NCBI GenBank assembly: GCA_965368585.1
Contig: CBDUNM010000011.1
Span: 1-64,000, forward strand
Length of the DNA stretch: 64,000 nucleotides
Direction: 5' to 3'
Origin: JARRQB01 sp965368585
Lineage (GTDB): Bacteria; Pseudomonadota; Gammaproteobacteria; Chromatiales; Chromatiaceae
The translations under genes were made by a program, and so were the position numbers. The notes beneath the pieces were generated by a model, which did not search any database, had not been told where the DNA came from, and saw nothing but the letters and a program-made list of their open reading frames with translations. Below are positions 44,753-53,243 of the stretch, piece by piece (the first letter of the stretch is position 1; each line of letters starts with the position of its first letter).

Positions 44753-45601
44753 TCAGTCAAATCCGCCGTCATCGACAAGCTTGCCGGTTCGGATCAGGGT
44801 TTTATCGCGCGTCATATTTCGGCCATAGAACATTTCGACCATTTCGCGTCGCAACCGTCGTTCGATCAGCTTTTGCTCGTTCGGCGGTAGGTCTTCGGCG
44901 GTCAGCCCGAACAGGTAACGTTCCAGGTGAAAATCCTTCAGCAGCATTTTTGTGTGGAACAGATTCTCCTGATACACGTTGACGTCGAGCATTTGGTAAC
45001 GCTCCTTGGTATCCCGCGCGATATAGTTCTGAATAGAGTTGATTTTGTGGTCGATGTAGTGCTTTTCCCCGTGAATGTCGCGCGTAAATCCCCGTACCCG
45101 GTAGTCCATGATCACAATATCCGATTCGAAACTGTGAATCAGATAATTCAACGCTTTCAACGGCGAGATGCGACCACAGGTTGCCACATCGATGTCCGCC
45201 CGAAAGGTGGAAATACCGTTTTCCGGGTGGCTTTCCGGATAGGTGTGCACCGTGATGTGGGATTTGTCCAGGTGCGCAACGATAGCGCCGGGCAGTGGCC
45301 CGGGCGATTCGGTATTGGAGATCAACTCCGCCGCGATCGGTTCCTCCGAGATCAGCATGGTGACGCTCGCACCGTGCGGGTCATAATCCTGATGCGCGAT
45401 ATTCAGGATGTTCGCGCCGATGATCTCAGTGACCTGCCGCAATATATCGGTCAGCCGCTGCGCATTGTATGCCTCGTCGATGTACCGGATATATTCGCCG
45501 TCCTGTGCCGGAGTGGCCGCGTAATTGATGTCGTATATATTGAAGCTCAGCGTCTTGGTGAGATTGTTGAACCCGTGAAGCTTCAAGCGTTCTGTGGCCA
45601 T
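44753..45601 (-). CDS. speD: S-adenosylmethionine decarboxylase proenzyme
   Basis: Provides the aminopropyl donor for spermidine. The 282-residue proenzyme is of the E. coli type (264). Self-cleavage occurs at Lys113-Ser114 in HLDKSHITVHTYPESHP, making the pyruvoyl group on the alpha chain. DVATCGRISPLKALNYLIHS and the IVIMDYRVRGFTRDI segment follow. The start is ATG 45601. In Pseudomonas speD lies next to an osmC-like gene and vfr; here a sigma54 peptide gene and a VOC gene are inserted between them. Confidence 0.96.
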   Translation of the reverse strand: MATERLKLHGFNNLTKTLSFNIYDINYAATPAQDGEYIRYIDEAYNAQRLTDILRQVTEIIGANILNIAHQDYDPHGASVTMLISEEPIAAELISNTESPGPLPGAIVAHLDKSHITVHTYPESHPENGISTFRADIDVATCGRISPLKALNYLIHSFESDIVIMDYRVRGFTRDIHGEKHYIDHKINSIQNYIARDTKERYQMLDVNVYQENLFHTKMLLKDFHLERYLFGLTAEDLPPNEQKLIERRLRREMVEMFYGRNMTRDKTLIRTGKLVDDGGFD

Positions 45602-45752
45602 CGGTGGCGTACCTCACGTTGCACGCAACGATATAAAAAAGCCGCGAAACTTAGCTCAATAGTGAATTGACGGCAACTACATCGTGCCTGTAGACCCACG
45701 ACGCACGCGCGTGCAACGGGCGTCGAATGCGTCTCCGCTACCGCCGTTATGT

Positions 45753-45823
45753 TTGACGCGTCAATTTGCGTCTGTTTGAAATCAGGTGACAGCCCTGCAA
45801 GAAATGTTGTGAACCTCGCAACA
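45753..45823. promoter_or_regulatory. Palindromes upstream of the sigma54 promoter (candidate activator sites)
   Basis: TTGACGCGTCAA (45753-45764) is a perfect 12-bp palindrome. TGTTGTGAACCTCGCAACA (45805-45823) is a 19-bp inverted repeat with one mismatch per 7-bp arm. They lie about 170 and 110-128 bp upstream of the -24 element, the usual distance for sigma54 enhancer sites. They could equally serve the divergent speD. Confidence 0.5.
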
Positions 45824-45932
45824 GGATTGCTCGTCCCGCCGCTTGCATGCGCTAAGCTCAGTTCCGCGTAAGTGAAATAAATTCTTCATAATCATTGTGA
45901 TAGGGCATTCTCATAGCGCCATCAGGTCAGTC

Positions 45933-45948
45933 TGGCACGCCTGCTGCA
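45933..45948 (+). promoter_or_regulatory. Sigma54 promoter of the GG-leader peptide gene
   Basis: TGGCACGCCTGCTGCA matches TGGCACG-N4-TTGCA with exact spacing and a single mismatch. The predicted start is near 45960, 56 bp before the ATG at 46016. A near copy lies at 6829, sharing the CTGCATT end. Confidence 0.85.
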
Positions 45949-46015
45949 TTAGTTAACGCCGAGCGCGCAAGCGACGACTTCAAACCTGAACTACAACCCA
46001 CTGAGGAATACCACC

Positions 46016-46282
46016 ATGAACCTGCAAATCGCCGACCTGCCGATGAACCAACTGCTGGACCGCAACGCCATGACCGCCCTGAGCGGCGGCTCGATCACCG
46101 TCTACAGCCCCTGGAAAACCACGTCTTCGAGCAGCTCCACCAGCAACTACAGCAACGGCAGCTACTTCAACTTGTCCAAGAGCATCTTCGGGTGGAAGGT
46201 CGTCTACGGCAAGAAGCGCTACGAGTACCGCACCAAGACCACCGTGGCACGCCAGCGCCGCTCCAAAACGGTCCTGTTCTAA
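46016..46282 (+). CDS. Small GG-leader peptide (candidate secreted or RiPP-like precursor)
   Basis: An 88-residue peptide starting at ATG 46016 after GAGGA (46003-46007). The first 25 residues look like a double-glycine leader: amphipathic, LLDRNAMTALSGG, ending Gly24-Gly25 as cut by C39 peptidases of exporters. The 63-residue core has a Ser/Thr/Tyr/Asn-rich half (SSSSSTSNYSNGSYFN region) and a basic half rich in Lys, Arg, Tyr and Thr. No Cys, no membrane segment. It has its own sigma54 promoter and terminator, so it is a one-gene unit. No exporter or modifying enzyme is near. It could be a secreted peptide, bacteriocin or extracellular structural or adhesion peptide; function unknown. Confidence 0.75.
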   Translation: MNLQIADLPMNQLLDRNAMTALSGGSITVYSPWKTTSSSSSTSNYSNGSYFNLSKSIFGWKVVYGKKRYEYRTKTTVARQRRSKTVLF

Positions 46283-46310
46283 CACCCAGCGACCCACAGG
46301 CGCAGTACCG

Positions 46311-46337
46311 AACGGAGGCCTCGCGCCTCCGTTTTTT
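46311..46337 (+). terminator. Intrinsic terminator of the peptide gene
   Basis: AACGGAGGC (46311-46319) pairs perfectly with GCCTCCGTT (46325-46333) around CTCGC, and a T-run (46332-46337) follows. It is 29 bp after the stop of the peptide gene. Confidence 0.9.
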
Positions 46338-46412
46338 CCTCGCCGTGCGATCGGCGGTCGCCATCCAGGTGACTGGTTTTCAGCCTCGAGGTGCCTGGCG
46401 GTTGGAGCTGGA

Positions 46413-46844
46413 TTAAGCAGATTCAACGAACCGATCCCGTTCCCAGCGCACGACGGGTGGATGATGGATGATCTGGATCAGCGTGCCGTCGGGGTCGTAG
46501 CAGTAAAAACTGCGTGCACCGTCGCGATGGTCTCGCGGTGTGTTGCGTACCCGCACCCCGTGATCGGTCAGCCAGCCATACCAGGCGTCGACGGCTTGCG
46601 GACTCGCCACGAAAAACCCTATGTGGTCGAGACGCTGGCGGGCTTCATCCCGTCGGATATCCGCGGCAGCCTGGTGCAGCGCGATATTGTCGCGGCCGCC
46701 GGACGTCAGGTAAGCATTGCGCTCATCGGGGCGCCACTCGACGTCCATCCCCATGAGGTCTACATAAAATCGCTCGCACGCCGCCATATCTCTGACAAAC
46801 AAAGCAACATGACGCATTCCAAACCCGATGTCAGGCCGTTCCAT
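46413..46844 (-). CDS. VOC family (glyoxalase/dioxygenase-like) protein
   Basis: A 143-residue vicinal-oxygen-chelate protein with two beta-alpha-beta-beta-beta units. RHVALFVRDMAACERFYVDL (metal-ligand His) begins the first, and RLDHIGFFVASPQAVDAWYG (His) the second. It ends with FYCYDPDGTLIQIIHHPPV, where the Asp-Pro-Asp-Gly and Ile-Gln segment is the usual end of the fold. The substrate is not evident. It lies 3 bp downstream of the osmC-like gene, so the two are probably co-transcribed. Confidence 0.88.
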   Translation of the reverse strand: MERPDIGFGMRHVALFVRDMAACERFYVDLMGMDVEWRPDERNAYLTSGGRDNIALHQAAADIRRDEARQRLDHIGFFVASPQAVDAWYGWLTDHGVRVRNTPRDHRDGARSFYCYDPDGTLIQIIHHPPVVRWERDRFVESA

Positions 46845-46847
46845 GCT

Positions 46848-47264
46848 TCAAACCTCCACGAGCTCGAAATCGTGGGTTATTTCGGCTGTGCGGCCCAGCA
46901 TTATCGACGCCGAGCAATATTTTTCGGCACTCAGTTTTACGGCGCGCTCGACCGCCTTGACCGTCAGGCCTTCGCCGCCTATGCGGAAATGCGCGTGAAC
47001 GCGTGTGAACACCTTGGGCTCGGTCTCGGCCCGCTCGGCCGTGAGTTCGACCTCACAAAAAGCGACCGCGTGGCGTCCCTTGGTGAGGATATGGACCACG
47101 TCGAATTGCGTGCAACCACCCATCCCGAGCAGCAGCATCTCCATGGGCCGGACCGCGAGGTTTCGTCCACCGTGTTCCGGCGGACCGTCCATCGTCACCG
47201 TGTGCCCACTGGCGGACTCGCCCACCATCAGCGCGCCGTCTATCCACTTAACCTTTGCTTTCAT
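46848..47264 (-). CDS. OsmC family protein
   Basis: A 138-residue OsmC/Ohr-fold protein, which in many members reduces organic peroxides. The start is ATG 47264 (MKAKVKWIDG). It has GGRNLAVRPMEMLLLGMGGC then TQFDVVHIL (N-terminal peroxidatic Cys region) and KYCSASIMLGRTAEITHDFE (second Cys). The pair fits the YhfA-like subgroup found next to crp. It is divergent from the Crp/Vfr gene, as yhfA is from crp in E. coli. Confidence 0.9.
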   Translation of the reverse strand: MKAKVKWIDGALMVGESASGHTVTMDGPPEHGGRNLAVRPMEMLLLGMGGCTQFDVVHILTKGRHAVAFCEVELTAERAETEPKVFTRVHAHFRIGGEGLTVKAVERAVKLSAEKYCSASIMLGRTAEITHDFELVEV

Positions 47265-47362
47265 AGTGTTACGTCGTAAAAATTGGACGATGAGGCTAAC
47301 ACAATTCGACAACTATGAGCATTCTGCATAAAATCAACGACATAGCATGATAGAGTCTCGTT

Positions 47363-48034
47363 ATGGCAATCACCGACCAGAGTAGCATCATAAAACCACC
47401 GCCCAAGGCACCCGATTGGCTTAAGCCGTTTCTCGCGCACTGCCATCGCCGGCGCTACCCCGCAAAAACCGACTTCATTCACCCGGGCGACGATTCGGAC
47501 ACCCTATTCTACCTGGTGGCCGGACAGGTGACGGTGCTGATCGAGGATGAAGACGGCCGCGAAATCATCCTCAGCTACCTCAACAAAGACGAGTTCATCG
47601 GTGAAATGGGGATGTTCCTGCCCACCCCGATACGCAGCGTGATGGTGCGAACGCGCTCGGCGTGCGAACTGGCCGAAATCTCTTACGCCAAACTGGAGCA
47701 GCTGTTCGCCGGCGAATTACGCGAGCATGCCACGGCGGTGCTGTACTCCATGGGGCGGCAGCTGACCGAACGGCTCATGGCGACCAGCCAAAAGGTGGGC
47801 CATCTGGCCTTTTTGGATGTCACCGGCCGCATCGCCGGCACCCTGCTCGAATTGTGTAAACAGCCAGATGCGATGACGCACCCCGACGGCATGCAGATTC
47901 GCATCACCCGCCAGGAGATCGGCCGGATCGTCGGCTGTTCACGGGAGATGGCGGGGCGCGTGCTGAAAGATCTGGAGGAACGCGGCCTGATCGGCGTCAA
48001 AGGCAAGACCATCGTGGTCTACGGAACACGCTAG
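47363..48034 (+). CDS. crp: CRP/Vfr-type cyclic-AMP receptor transcription factor
   Basis: A 223-residue Crp-family regulator. The cyclic-nucleotide domain (about 30-135) has VTVLIEDEDGREIILSYL and the phosphate-binding EFIGEMGMF with SVMVRTRSACELAEI. The long C helix (about 125-150, LTERLMATSQKVGHLAFLD) joins a C-terminal HTH (RITRQEIGRIVGCSREMAGR, recognition helix SREMAGRVL) as in Crp/Vfr. It is most like Vfr by context (osmC next to it, speD and trp nearby). It probably acts globally on cAMP. Confidence 0.94.
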   Translation: MAITDQSSIIKPPPKAPDWLKPFLAHCHRRRYPAKTDFIHPGDDSDTLFYLVAGQVTVLIEDEDGREIILSYLNKDEFIGEMGMFLPTPIRSVMVRTRSACELAEISYAKLEQLFAGELREHATAVLYSMGRQLTERLMATSQKVGHLAFLDVTGRIAGTLLELCKQPDAMTHPDGMQIRITRQEIGRIVGCSREMAGRVLKDLEERGLIGVKGKTIVVYGTR

Positions 48035-48056
48035 CCGATACCGGCAGCGCATCGGC

Positions 48057-48079
48057 ATGACCCGGTTCCACCGGGTCAT
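48057..48079 (+). terminator. Hairpin downstream of crp
   Basis: ATGACCCGG (48057-48065) pairs with CCGGGTCAT (48071-48079) around TTCCA. No T-run follows, so it may be a weak or rho-assisted stop. It lies between the convergent crp and DUF302 genes. Confidence 0.4.
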
Positions 48080-48103
48080 GTACAGTGCTCGTAAAATCGG
48101 CGT

Positions 48104-48592
48104 TTACTGGAGTTGCAACATCGCTTCCATCTGCGGCGCGAGTTCCTCGACCATGGTCAACACGTCACCGCCGTACATAGCGCCCATCATCGCCAGGTTC
48201 ATCATGGAGACATAGGTCTTACCGTCAGATTTTTCGTATACGGCGATGGTGCATGGCATCATCGCCGTCAACTGTTTGTATTCGTCCTTGACCAGCAGCT
48301 TGGCCGCCGCGAACGGTTCGCACATCTTGATGACCTGGTTCTTACCGATATCGACGTCGGTGACGCGCATCAGATTCTGTTGAAAATTGACCTTCCATTT
48401 TTTCGGTACTTTCCAGCCTTGATCCTTGGCGTTCGCTTCGAGCTTTTCCAGCGTTTCCTCGAACCCCAGCGGGCTTTCCCGCTCGATGAGCATTTTCGGC
48501 ATACTCCCCTGGTCCGCGTGCGCCGTCGTTACCGCCAGTGCCGCGATACCTACGTAACCCGTCAGAGCAAGTACCAATAACAACTTTTTCAT
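48104..48592 (-). CDS. DUF302 domain-containing exported protein
   Basis: A 162-residue protein with a signal peptide (MKKLLLVLALTGYVGIAALA, cleavage near AHA|DQ). The DUF302 domain has GFEETLEKLEANAKDQGWKV, KWKVNFQQNLMRVTDV, MCEPFAAAKLLVKDEYKQLT, MMPCTIAVYEKSDGKTYVSM. A Cys before Glu-Pro-Phe and another in the MMPC segment may bind a metal or sulfur ligand. It is followed upstream by a rhodanese gene in the same direction (90 bp apart). The function is unknown. The start ATG 48592 begins the signal peptide. Confidence 0.9.
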   Translation of the reverse strand: MKKLLLVLALTGYVGIAALAVTTAHADQGSMPKMLIERESPLGFEETLEKLEANAKDQGWKVPKKWKVNFQQNLMRVTDVDIGKNQVIKMCEPFAAAKLLVKDEYKQLTAMMPCTIAVYEKSDGKTYVSMMNLAMMGAMYGGDVLTMVEELAPQMEAMLQLQ

Positions 48593-48682
48593 GAACGTGT
48601 TCCTCCGATAACTGAATGGGGTCAATGTTCCCCGTTGTCGTTTTCTGTTGCCGCCGCAGGTCGGCTTGATGCGACGGCGCCG

Positions 48683-49312
48683 CTATTCTGCCTTTTCAGG
48701 CCGGAAATTGAAGTACATCTTTTCGGTTTTTAGCTTGTATCCCCAAGGCAGGCCGGCGTTTTTCCAGCCATTGACCACGCGTTTTCCCTGGTGCGGGCCC
48801 TGTTTGGCCTTGATGCCTTCGAACCCCTGATACTGCGTATACACTTTTGTGTATCCGGCGTCGTACAACGTTCTGGCAGCCACGGGCGATCGCCCCCCGG
48901 AGGTGCACATCAGAATAATCGGATCGTCGCGTGTCAGCGAGCGGGCACTCAACAGATTTGCCACGGCCGGCACGAAATCCGGGTTCTTATACTTGCGGTA
49001 GGCGCCGTGGACGCCGTCGTCTTTCTCCTTCCACTCGGTAGCATCCAGTTGGTAGATCGGGATGTTGGCGTCGGCGACGTCTGAAAATCCAACAAACTGG
49101 ATCTCGCCTTGGTCGCGCACGTCGATGAACGACACCTTGTCCGGATTGGCCAGTTTCATAGCGTGGGCTTCTTGCGGATCGACGTACAGGTCGTACGGCG
49201 TGTGCCATTTTTCCTGCACATCGGCCTTATCGGCAGCCGCGACCTGCGCCGTCATGCTCCAGCATAGCGCCATCGCAAACCAACTGATCACACGCACTTT
49301 TTTCTGCCCCAT
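48683..49312 (-). CDS. Exported rhodanese-domain protein
   Basis: A 209-residue protein. The signal peptide starts at ATG 49312 (KKVRVISWFAMALCWSMTAQ, cleavage near VAA|AD). A single rhodanese domain has VSFIDVRDQGEIQFVGFSDV and the active-site loop LMCTSGGRSPVAARTL, with the persulfide-forming Cys. It then has YQGFEGIKAKQGPHQGKRVV near the C terminus. It probably carries or transfers sulfane sulfur in the periplasm, consistent with fccAB nearby. It is divergent from ccoI across 91 bp. Confidence 0.92.
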   Translation of the reverse strand: MGQKKVRVISWFAMALCWSMTAQVAAADKADVQEKWHTPYDLYVDPQEAHAMKLANPDKVSFIDVRDQGEIQFVGFSDVADANIPIYQLDATEWKEKDDGVHGAYRKYKNPDFVPAVANLLSARSLTRDDPIILMCTSGGRSPVAARTLYDAGYTKVYTQYQGFEGIKAKQGPHQGKRVVNGWKNAGLPWGYKLKTEKMYFNFRPEKAE

Positions 49313-49403
49313 TGAATCTTCATCGGTCAATAACCCTGAACTATCCACTATTTTTGACGCAACTTTGCTTCGCCGCGTCGCCGCGCTATGCTCGGCGTCC
49401 ATC

Positions 49404-51956
49404 ATGCCCGCACCGCACCACAACTCCGACACCCCATGCTTCCATTGCGGCCTGCCGCTGGACCTGAACTTTACCCGAAAACTCAAGGTCCTTGGACAGG
49501 ATCGGGATTTTTGCTGTCCGGGTTGCCACACCGTTTGCGACACCATTGTCAAAGCCGGGTTGGAAGACTACTACAGTCACCGGCGAGAAAAAGCCCGGAC
49601 TGCCGACGTCGTACCCGAAATCGTGCAAAAACTCGGGTTTTACGACCATCCGGACGTGCAGAAATCCTTTGTACGCGGCTCGGGAACGATACGCGAGGCC
49701 TCGCTGCTCCTGGAAAATATCCGCTGCGCCGCCTGTCTGTGGTTGAATGAACAAGCGCTGCGCGGGCTTGAAGGCGTGCTGGACGTCGAACTGGACTACG
49801 CCAGCAATCACGCCAGGGTCCGGTGGGACCCGACGCTCATTCACCTGAGCGAGATACTGGAAGCCGTTATCAATATCGGCTACGTTGCTCACCCTTACGA
49901 CCCGACGCGACGTGAACAACTCAACCAACTGCAACGCAAGCGCAGTACCGAACGCCTGATCTTCGCCGGCGTTATCGGCATGATGGTCATGCAATTCGCC
50001 ATTGCCGGTTATGTCATGGGTTATTCCGACGAGACCGGCGAGTTGGCCCTTTGGGTGCGTATCGGTCGCTGGACCAGCCTGTTCGCCACCACGCTGCTGC
50101 TCGTCTATCCCGGCCAGGAGTTTTTCACGGCTGCTTGGCGGGATCTGCGCAACCGCCGCCTCGGCATGGATGTGCCGATCGTGCTCGGTTTGAGCATCGC
50201 CTATCTGGGCAGCCTGCACACCACCTGGACCCAGTCCGGGGAGGTGTACTACGACTCCATTGCCATGTTTGTATTTCTGGTGCTTTTGGCTCGTCGCACC
50301 GAGTTGCGTGGCCGGGTCACCGCGACCGACGCACTCGATCGCGTCGGAAAAATCGTCCCACGGGTCGCTACGCGGCTGCATGAAGCAGGCGAAGAGCAGG
50401 TGCACGTCACTGATCTGCAAGCGGGGGACACGGTGCGTGTGCGCCCCGGCGAAATCGTACCGACCGACGGGCGCATTGTGCTCGGCACTAGCAGTTTCGA
50501 TGAGTCGCTATTGACCGGGGAATCGCTACCCGTCAGTCGAACGGCAGGCGATGAGGTCATCGGCGGTGCCTGCAACGTCGATCAGGCGATTAACATCGAG
50601 GTGACAAGCGAGGCCGGCGAGTCGACCGTCGCTGAGATCCACCGCTTGCTTGCCGGCGGGTTACGCGACGCGCCCCGCTATGCGGAATTGGCTCAACAAG
50701 CGGCGGGCTGGTTCGTCGGAGCGGTGTTGTTGATTGCGCTGGTGACCGCGACGACCTGGCTCATAGTCGATCCCGCGCTGGCTCTCCCGCACACGGTTGC
50801 AGTGTTGATTGTTACCTGCCCCTGCGCCTTGGCGCTGGCCACGCCGGTCGCGGCCGCCATTAGTACCGGGCGGCTGGCCGACACCGGCGTAATCCAGACG
50901 CGGGGTGATGCCCTGGAAGCCCTTGCTCAGTGCGACGCTTTCGTCTTCGACAAGACGGGAACCCTGACCCGCGGAGAACTGGCGCTGGATCGCATCACCG
51001 GCGTGCAGGGGATGGATCACGAACAGGCCTTGGCGATCGCGCGCGTGCTGGAACAAGACTCAGAGCACCCGATCGGAAAAGCCATTGTAAACGCGCTGCC
51101 CGATAACACGCCTGCCTTCGCTGCCCAGGACTTTCACAACACACCCGGACTAGGTGTTGAAGGCATGGTGGAAGGTGAGCGGTGGCGCCTGGGCAAACCG
51201 GAATTTGCCGCGCGTGGCGCTGCGCTCGACGTGCAGATTGAGGAACTACGCCGCGCGGGGTTCATCGTGACTGCGCTGTCAAACGGACTTGATGCGCATG
51301 CGCTGTTCGCGTTCCGTGACCAGATGCGTTCCGGCGTACCCGATTTGATGCGCCAGTTACGGTGCGACGGCGTCAGCCAGATCATCGTGCTCAGCGGCGA
51401 TGCGCAACAGAGTGTCGACCGCTGTGCTGACGGTCTGGATATCGATATCGCCAAGGGCGACTGTCGTCCAACCGGCAAACTGCGTTGGATACGCACTCTC
51501 CAACAACAAGGCGCACGGGTCGCCATGGTGGGCGACGGGATCAATGATGCCCCCACCCTGGCCGCGGCCGATGTTTCCGTTTCGTTTGCCCATGCCACCG
51601 AATTGGCGCAGATGCACAGCGGGATTCTGTTACTCGGACAAGACATCAGCGTACTGAGCGAAATTCGTGCGCAAGCGCAACAAACCCGGCGCATCATCAG
51701 GCAAAACCTTGCCTGGGCCGCCACCTACAACTTGTTGGCGGTACCCGCCGCCGCGCTCGGTATGGTTCCTCCCTGGGGGGCCGCGATCGGTATGTCCGCA
51801 AGCTCGTTGCTAGTCGTGGTCAACGCGCTGCGATTGCGCGCGCGACGGGGCGCACAACCCCGGAACCTACGCCCTTCCTCTCATACCGACAAGGATGCGC
51901 AATCCCTCGATGCGTCCAACGAAGCAACGCCTTTCAGTTCCCTTGAAAGGATATAG
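49404..51956 (+). CDS. ccoI: Copper-translocating P1B ATPase, CcoI/FixI type
   Basis: An 850-residue heavy-metal ATPase that in relatives moves copper for cbb3-oxidase assembly. It has a Cys-rich N-terminal zinc-like domain (CFHCGLPLDL ... DFCCPGCHTVC) and an HMA-like domain with IRCAACLWLNE. CPC lies in VTCPCALALATPVAAA; TGES in LLTGESLPV; DKTGTLT in FVFDKTGTLTRGEL; MVGDGINDAPTLAAAD is the hinge. The start ATG 49404 is the family start; a longer frame from 49062 is unsupported. No cbb3 (ccoNOP), ccoG, ccoH or ccoS gene adjoins, so it may serve the ba3 oxidase at 53244. Confidence 0.93.
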   Translation: MPAPHHNSDTPCFHCGLPLDLNFTRKLKVLGQDRDFCCPGCHTVCDTIVKAGLEDYYSHRREKARTADVVPEIVQKLGFYDHPDVQKSFVRGSGTIREASLLLENIRCAACLWLNEQALRGLEGVLDVELDYASNHARVRWDPTLIHLSEILEAVINIGYVAHPYDPTRREQLNQLQRKRSTERLIFAGVIGMMVMQFAIAGYVMGYSDETGELALWVRIGRWTSLFATTLLLVYPGQEFFTAAWRDLRNRRLGMDVPIVLGLSIAYLGSLHTTWTQSGEVYYDSIAMFVFLVLLARRTELRGRVTATDALDRVGKIVPRVATRLHEAGEEQVHVTDLQAGDTVRVRPGEIVPTDGRIVLGTSSFDESLLTGESLPVSRTAGDEVIGGACNVDQAINIEVTSEAGESTVAEIHRLLAGGLRDAPRYAELAQQAAGWFVGAVLLIALVTATTWLIVDPALALPHTVAVLIVTCPCALALATPVAAAISTGRLADTGVIQTRGDALEALAQCDAFVFDKTGTLTRGELALDRITGVQGMDHEQALAIARVLEQDSEHPIGKAIVNALPDNTPAFAAQDFHNTPGLGVEGMVEGERWRLGKPEFAARGAALDVQIEELRRAGFIVTALSNGLDAHALFAFRDQMRSGVPDLMRQLRCDGVSQIIVLSGDAQQSVDRCADGLDIDIAKGDCRPTGKLRWIRTLQQQGARVAMVGDGINDAPTLAAADVSVSFAHATELAQMHSGILLLGQDISVLSEIRAQAQQTRRIIRQNLAWAATYNLLAVPAAALGMVPPWGAAIGMSASSLLVVVNALRLRARRGAQPRNLRPSSHTDKDAQSLDASNEATPFSSLERI

Positions 51957-51994
51957 ATTCTACGAATTCTCCCGCTAAATCAACAAGCTGAGGC

Positions 51995-52023
51995 TTGACC
52001 GCACGGTTATTATTAAGTATATT
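51995..52023 (+). promoter_or_regulatory. Sigma70 promoter of the small gene at 52055
   Basis: TTGACC (51995-52000), a 17-bp spacer and TATATT (52018-52023) make a near-consensus promoter in AT-rich DNA. The start codon lies 32 bp downstream. Confidence 0.6.
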
Positions 52024-52054
52024 AGAATTCATTAATATTAAAGGAAGCAGACCG

Positions 52055-52264
52055 ATGATGTACCGAATCGTGTACAACGAGCAGACGCATTGTTACCGCG
52101 TGGAATCGCATGGCATCATCGGCTGGAACTTTGTCTCAGACCCGAAGACCGGCGATTACCTCGGCTTCGACGACATGAACGCCGCGCGAGACTGGATCAA
52201 ACAACACTCGGAAACACGCGAAGACTCCAGCCGTCGCTGGAAAGTGGTTTCAGTCTGCTCTTGA
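52055..52264 (+). CDS. Hypothetical small protein
   Basis: A 69-residue protein starting MMYRIVYNEQTHCYRVESHG at ATG 52055 after AAGGAAG (52041-52047). A second in-frame ATG follows at once (52058). It has beta-like IGWNFVSDPKTGDYLGFDDM and helix AARDWIKQHSE with a basic tail. I do not recognize a family, but the promoter, ribosome binding site and codon pattern argue that it is a real gene. The long frame from 51995 starts inside the promoter and is rejected. Confidence 0.7.
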   Translation: MMYRIVYNEQTHCYRVESHGIIGWNFVSDPKTGDYLGFDDMNAARDWIKQHSETREDSSRRWKVVSVCS

Positions 52265-52310
52265 TTGGCCGACCACGCGTCAACCCCACCAGCGGTTGGC
52301 GCGACGGTCC

Positions 52311-52730
52311 TTAGTGACTTCGATTTCGCTCGCTCGGGGCCTCTGCAACCTTTTTCTCATACGGAAACCTGAAGTGACCGAACCGGTGCACCAGCACCGC
52401 GACGGCAAGCAGCAGGATGGTTGCACCAATCCCCATCACACCTTGCCAGCTAAGATCTTTGGAATCGAGTATCAGATACCGCGCCAGCGCGACCATGGCG
52501 ATGTAAAGCGGGTAGCGCACCGGCAGTTGGTGCTCTTCATAGTAGATGCCGACCATCGCGATCACCTCGAGATAGATGAACAGCAACAGGAGGTCGCTCA
52601 ACCGGACCACCCGGTTCTCCAACATCACCAGCAGTTCTTGCGCGATAGCAACCATGGTGGCCAACAGGATGATCACCAGCGCGACGTGTTCGATTGTGTG
52701 CAGTACCTTGCGGATAGCCGTTTTGTTCAT
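52311..52730 (-). CDS. PsiE-family membrane protein
   Basis: A 139-residue protein with four membrane helices (about 12-36, 42-62, 75-88, 92-118) and a basic C terminus. It has VLHTIEHVALVIILLATMVA, LSDLLLLFIYLEVIAMVGIY and VRYPLYIAMVALARYLILDS, typical of the phosphate-starvation-inducible PsiE family (E. coli PsiE 136). The function is unknown. It is convergent with the small gene at 52055 and is transcribed toward ccoI. Confidence 0.9.
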   Translation of the reverse strand: MNKTAIRKVLHTIEHVALVIILLATMVAIAQELLVMLENRVVRLSDLLLLFIYLEVIAMVGIYYEEHQLPVRYPLYIAMVALARYLILDSKDLSWQGVMGIGATILLLAVAVLVHRFGHFRFPYEKKVAEAPSERNRSH

Positions 52731-53243
52731 GAAAACTCACATGCGTTCGTGTGTAGCACAAGATAAATGCCCGGCGTGCGGTTTGTCTTGCTACCGATTG
52801 CAGCATCAATTCGGAGCCATTGCCGAAACGGCCGGGCGCAGGCTAGCTGAGTTCAGCGCGCGAGTCATCTTCTGGGTGCTGCCAGCAACCTCACACGTGC
52901 AGGTCGATGGCTCACCCCTACCGATACATCAAGACCACGATCCGCAGTTATTTATGTGCCGATAAATTTGATTTTGGTGTATTAACTGCAGGGAAAATCG
53001 GTCCTCCGTCAAGGCCTTTAATACCCGTCGGGTATTGAGAAACGCCGGCAGCTATGTCAAGTTGCGTTGCGGAGATCGCTCTCCGCGCGTCAAGACAATA
53101 ACCAAGAAGTTGCAAATCTTTAATTCACGAAGGCGAATCATTCGGCATGGCCGAAAAGCATCGGTGTGCGTAGGCATAGCCGGCGATGCCGTTGGCGTGT
53201 CGTCGAAAAATATAATTTCGATAAAGTTGCAGGGGGTAGTCAA
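52731..53243. other. Regulatory region upstream of the ba3 oxidase operon
   Basis: 513 bp with no gene I can support; the open frames at 53035 and 53166 are unlikely before the TTG at 53244. AATACCCGTCGGGTATT (53020-53036) is a perfect 8-bp inverted repeat around T. An AT-rich stretch follows around 53110-53220. This is a candidate site for regulation of the respiratory genes. Confidence 0.35.
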
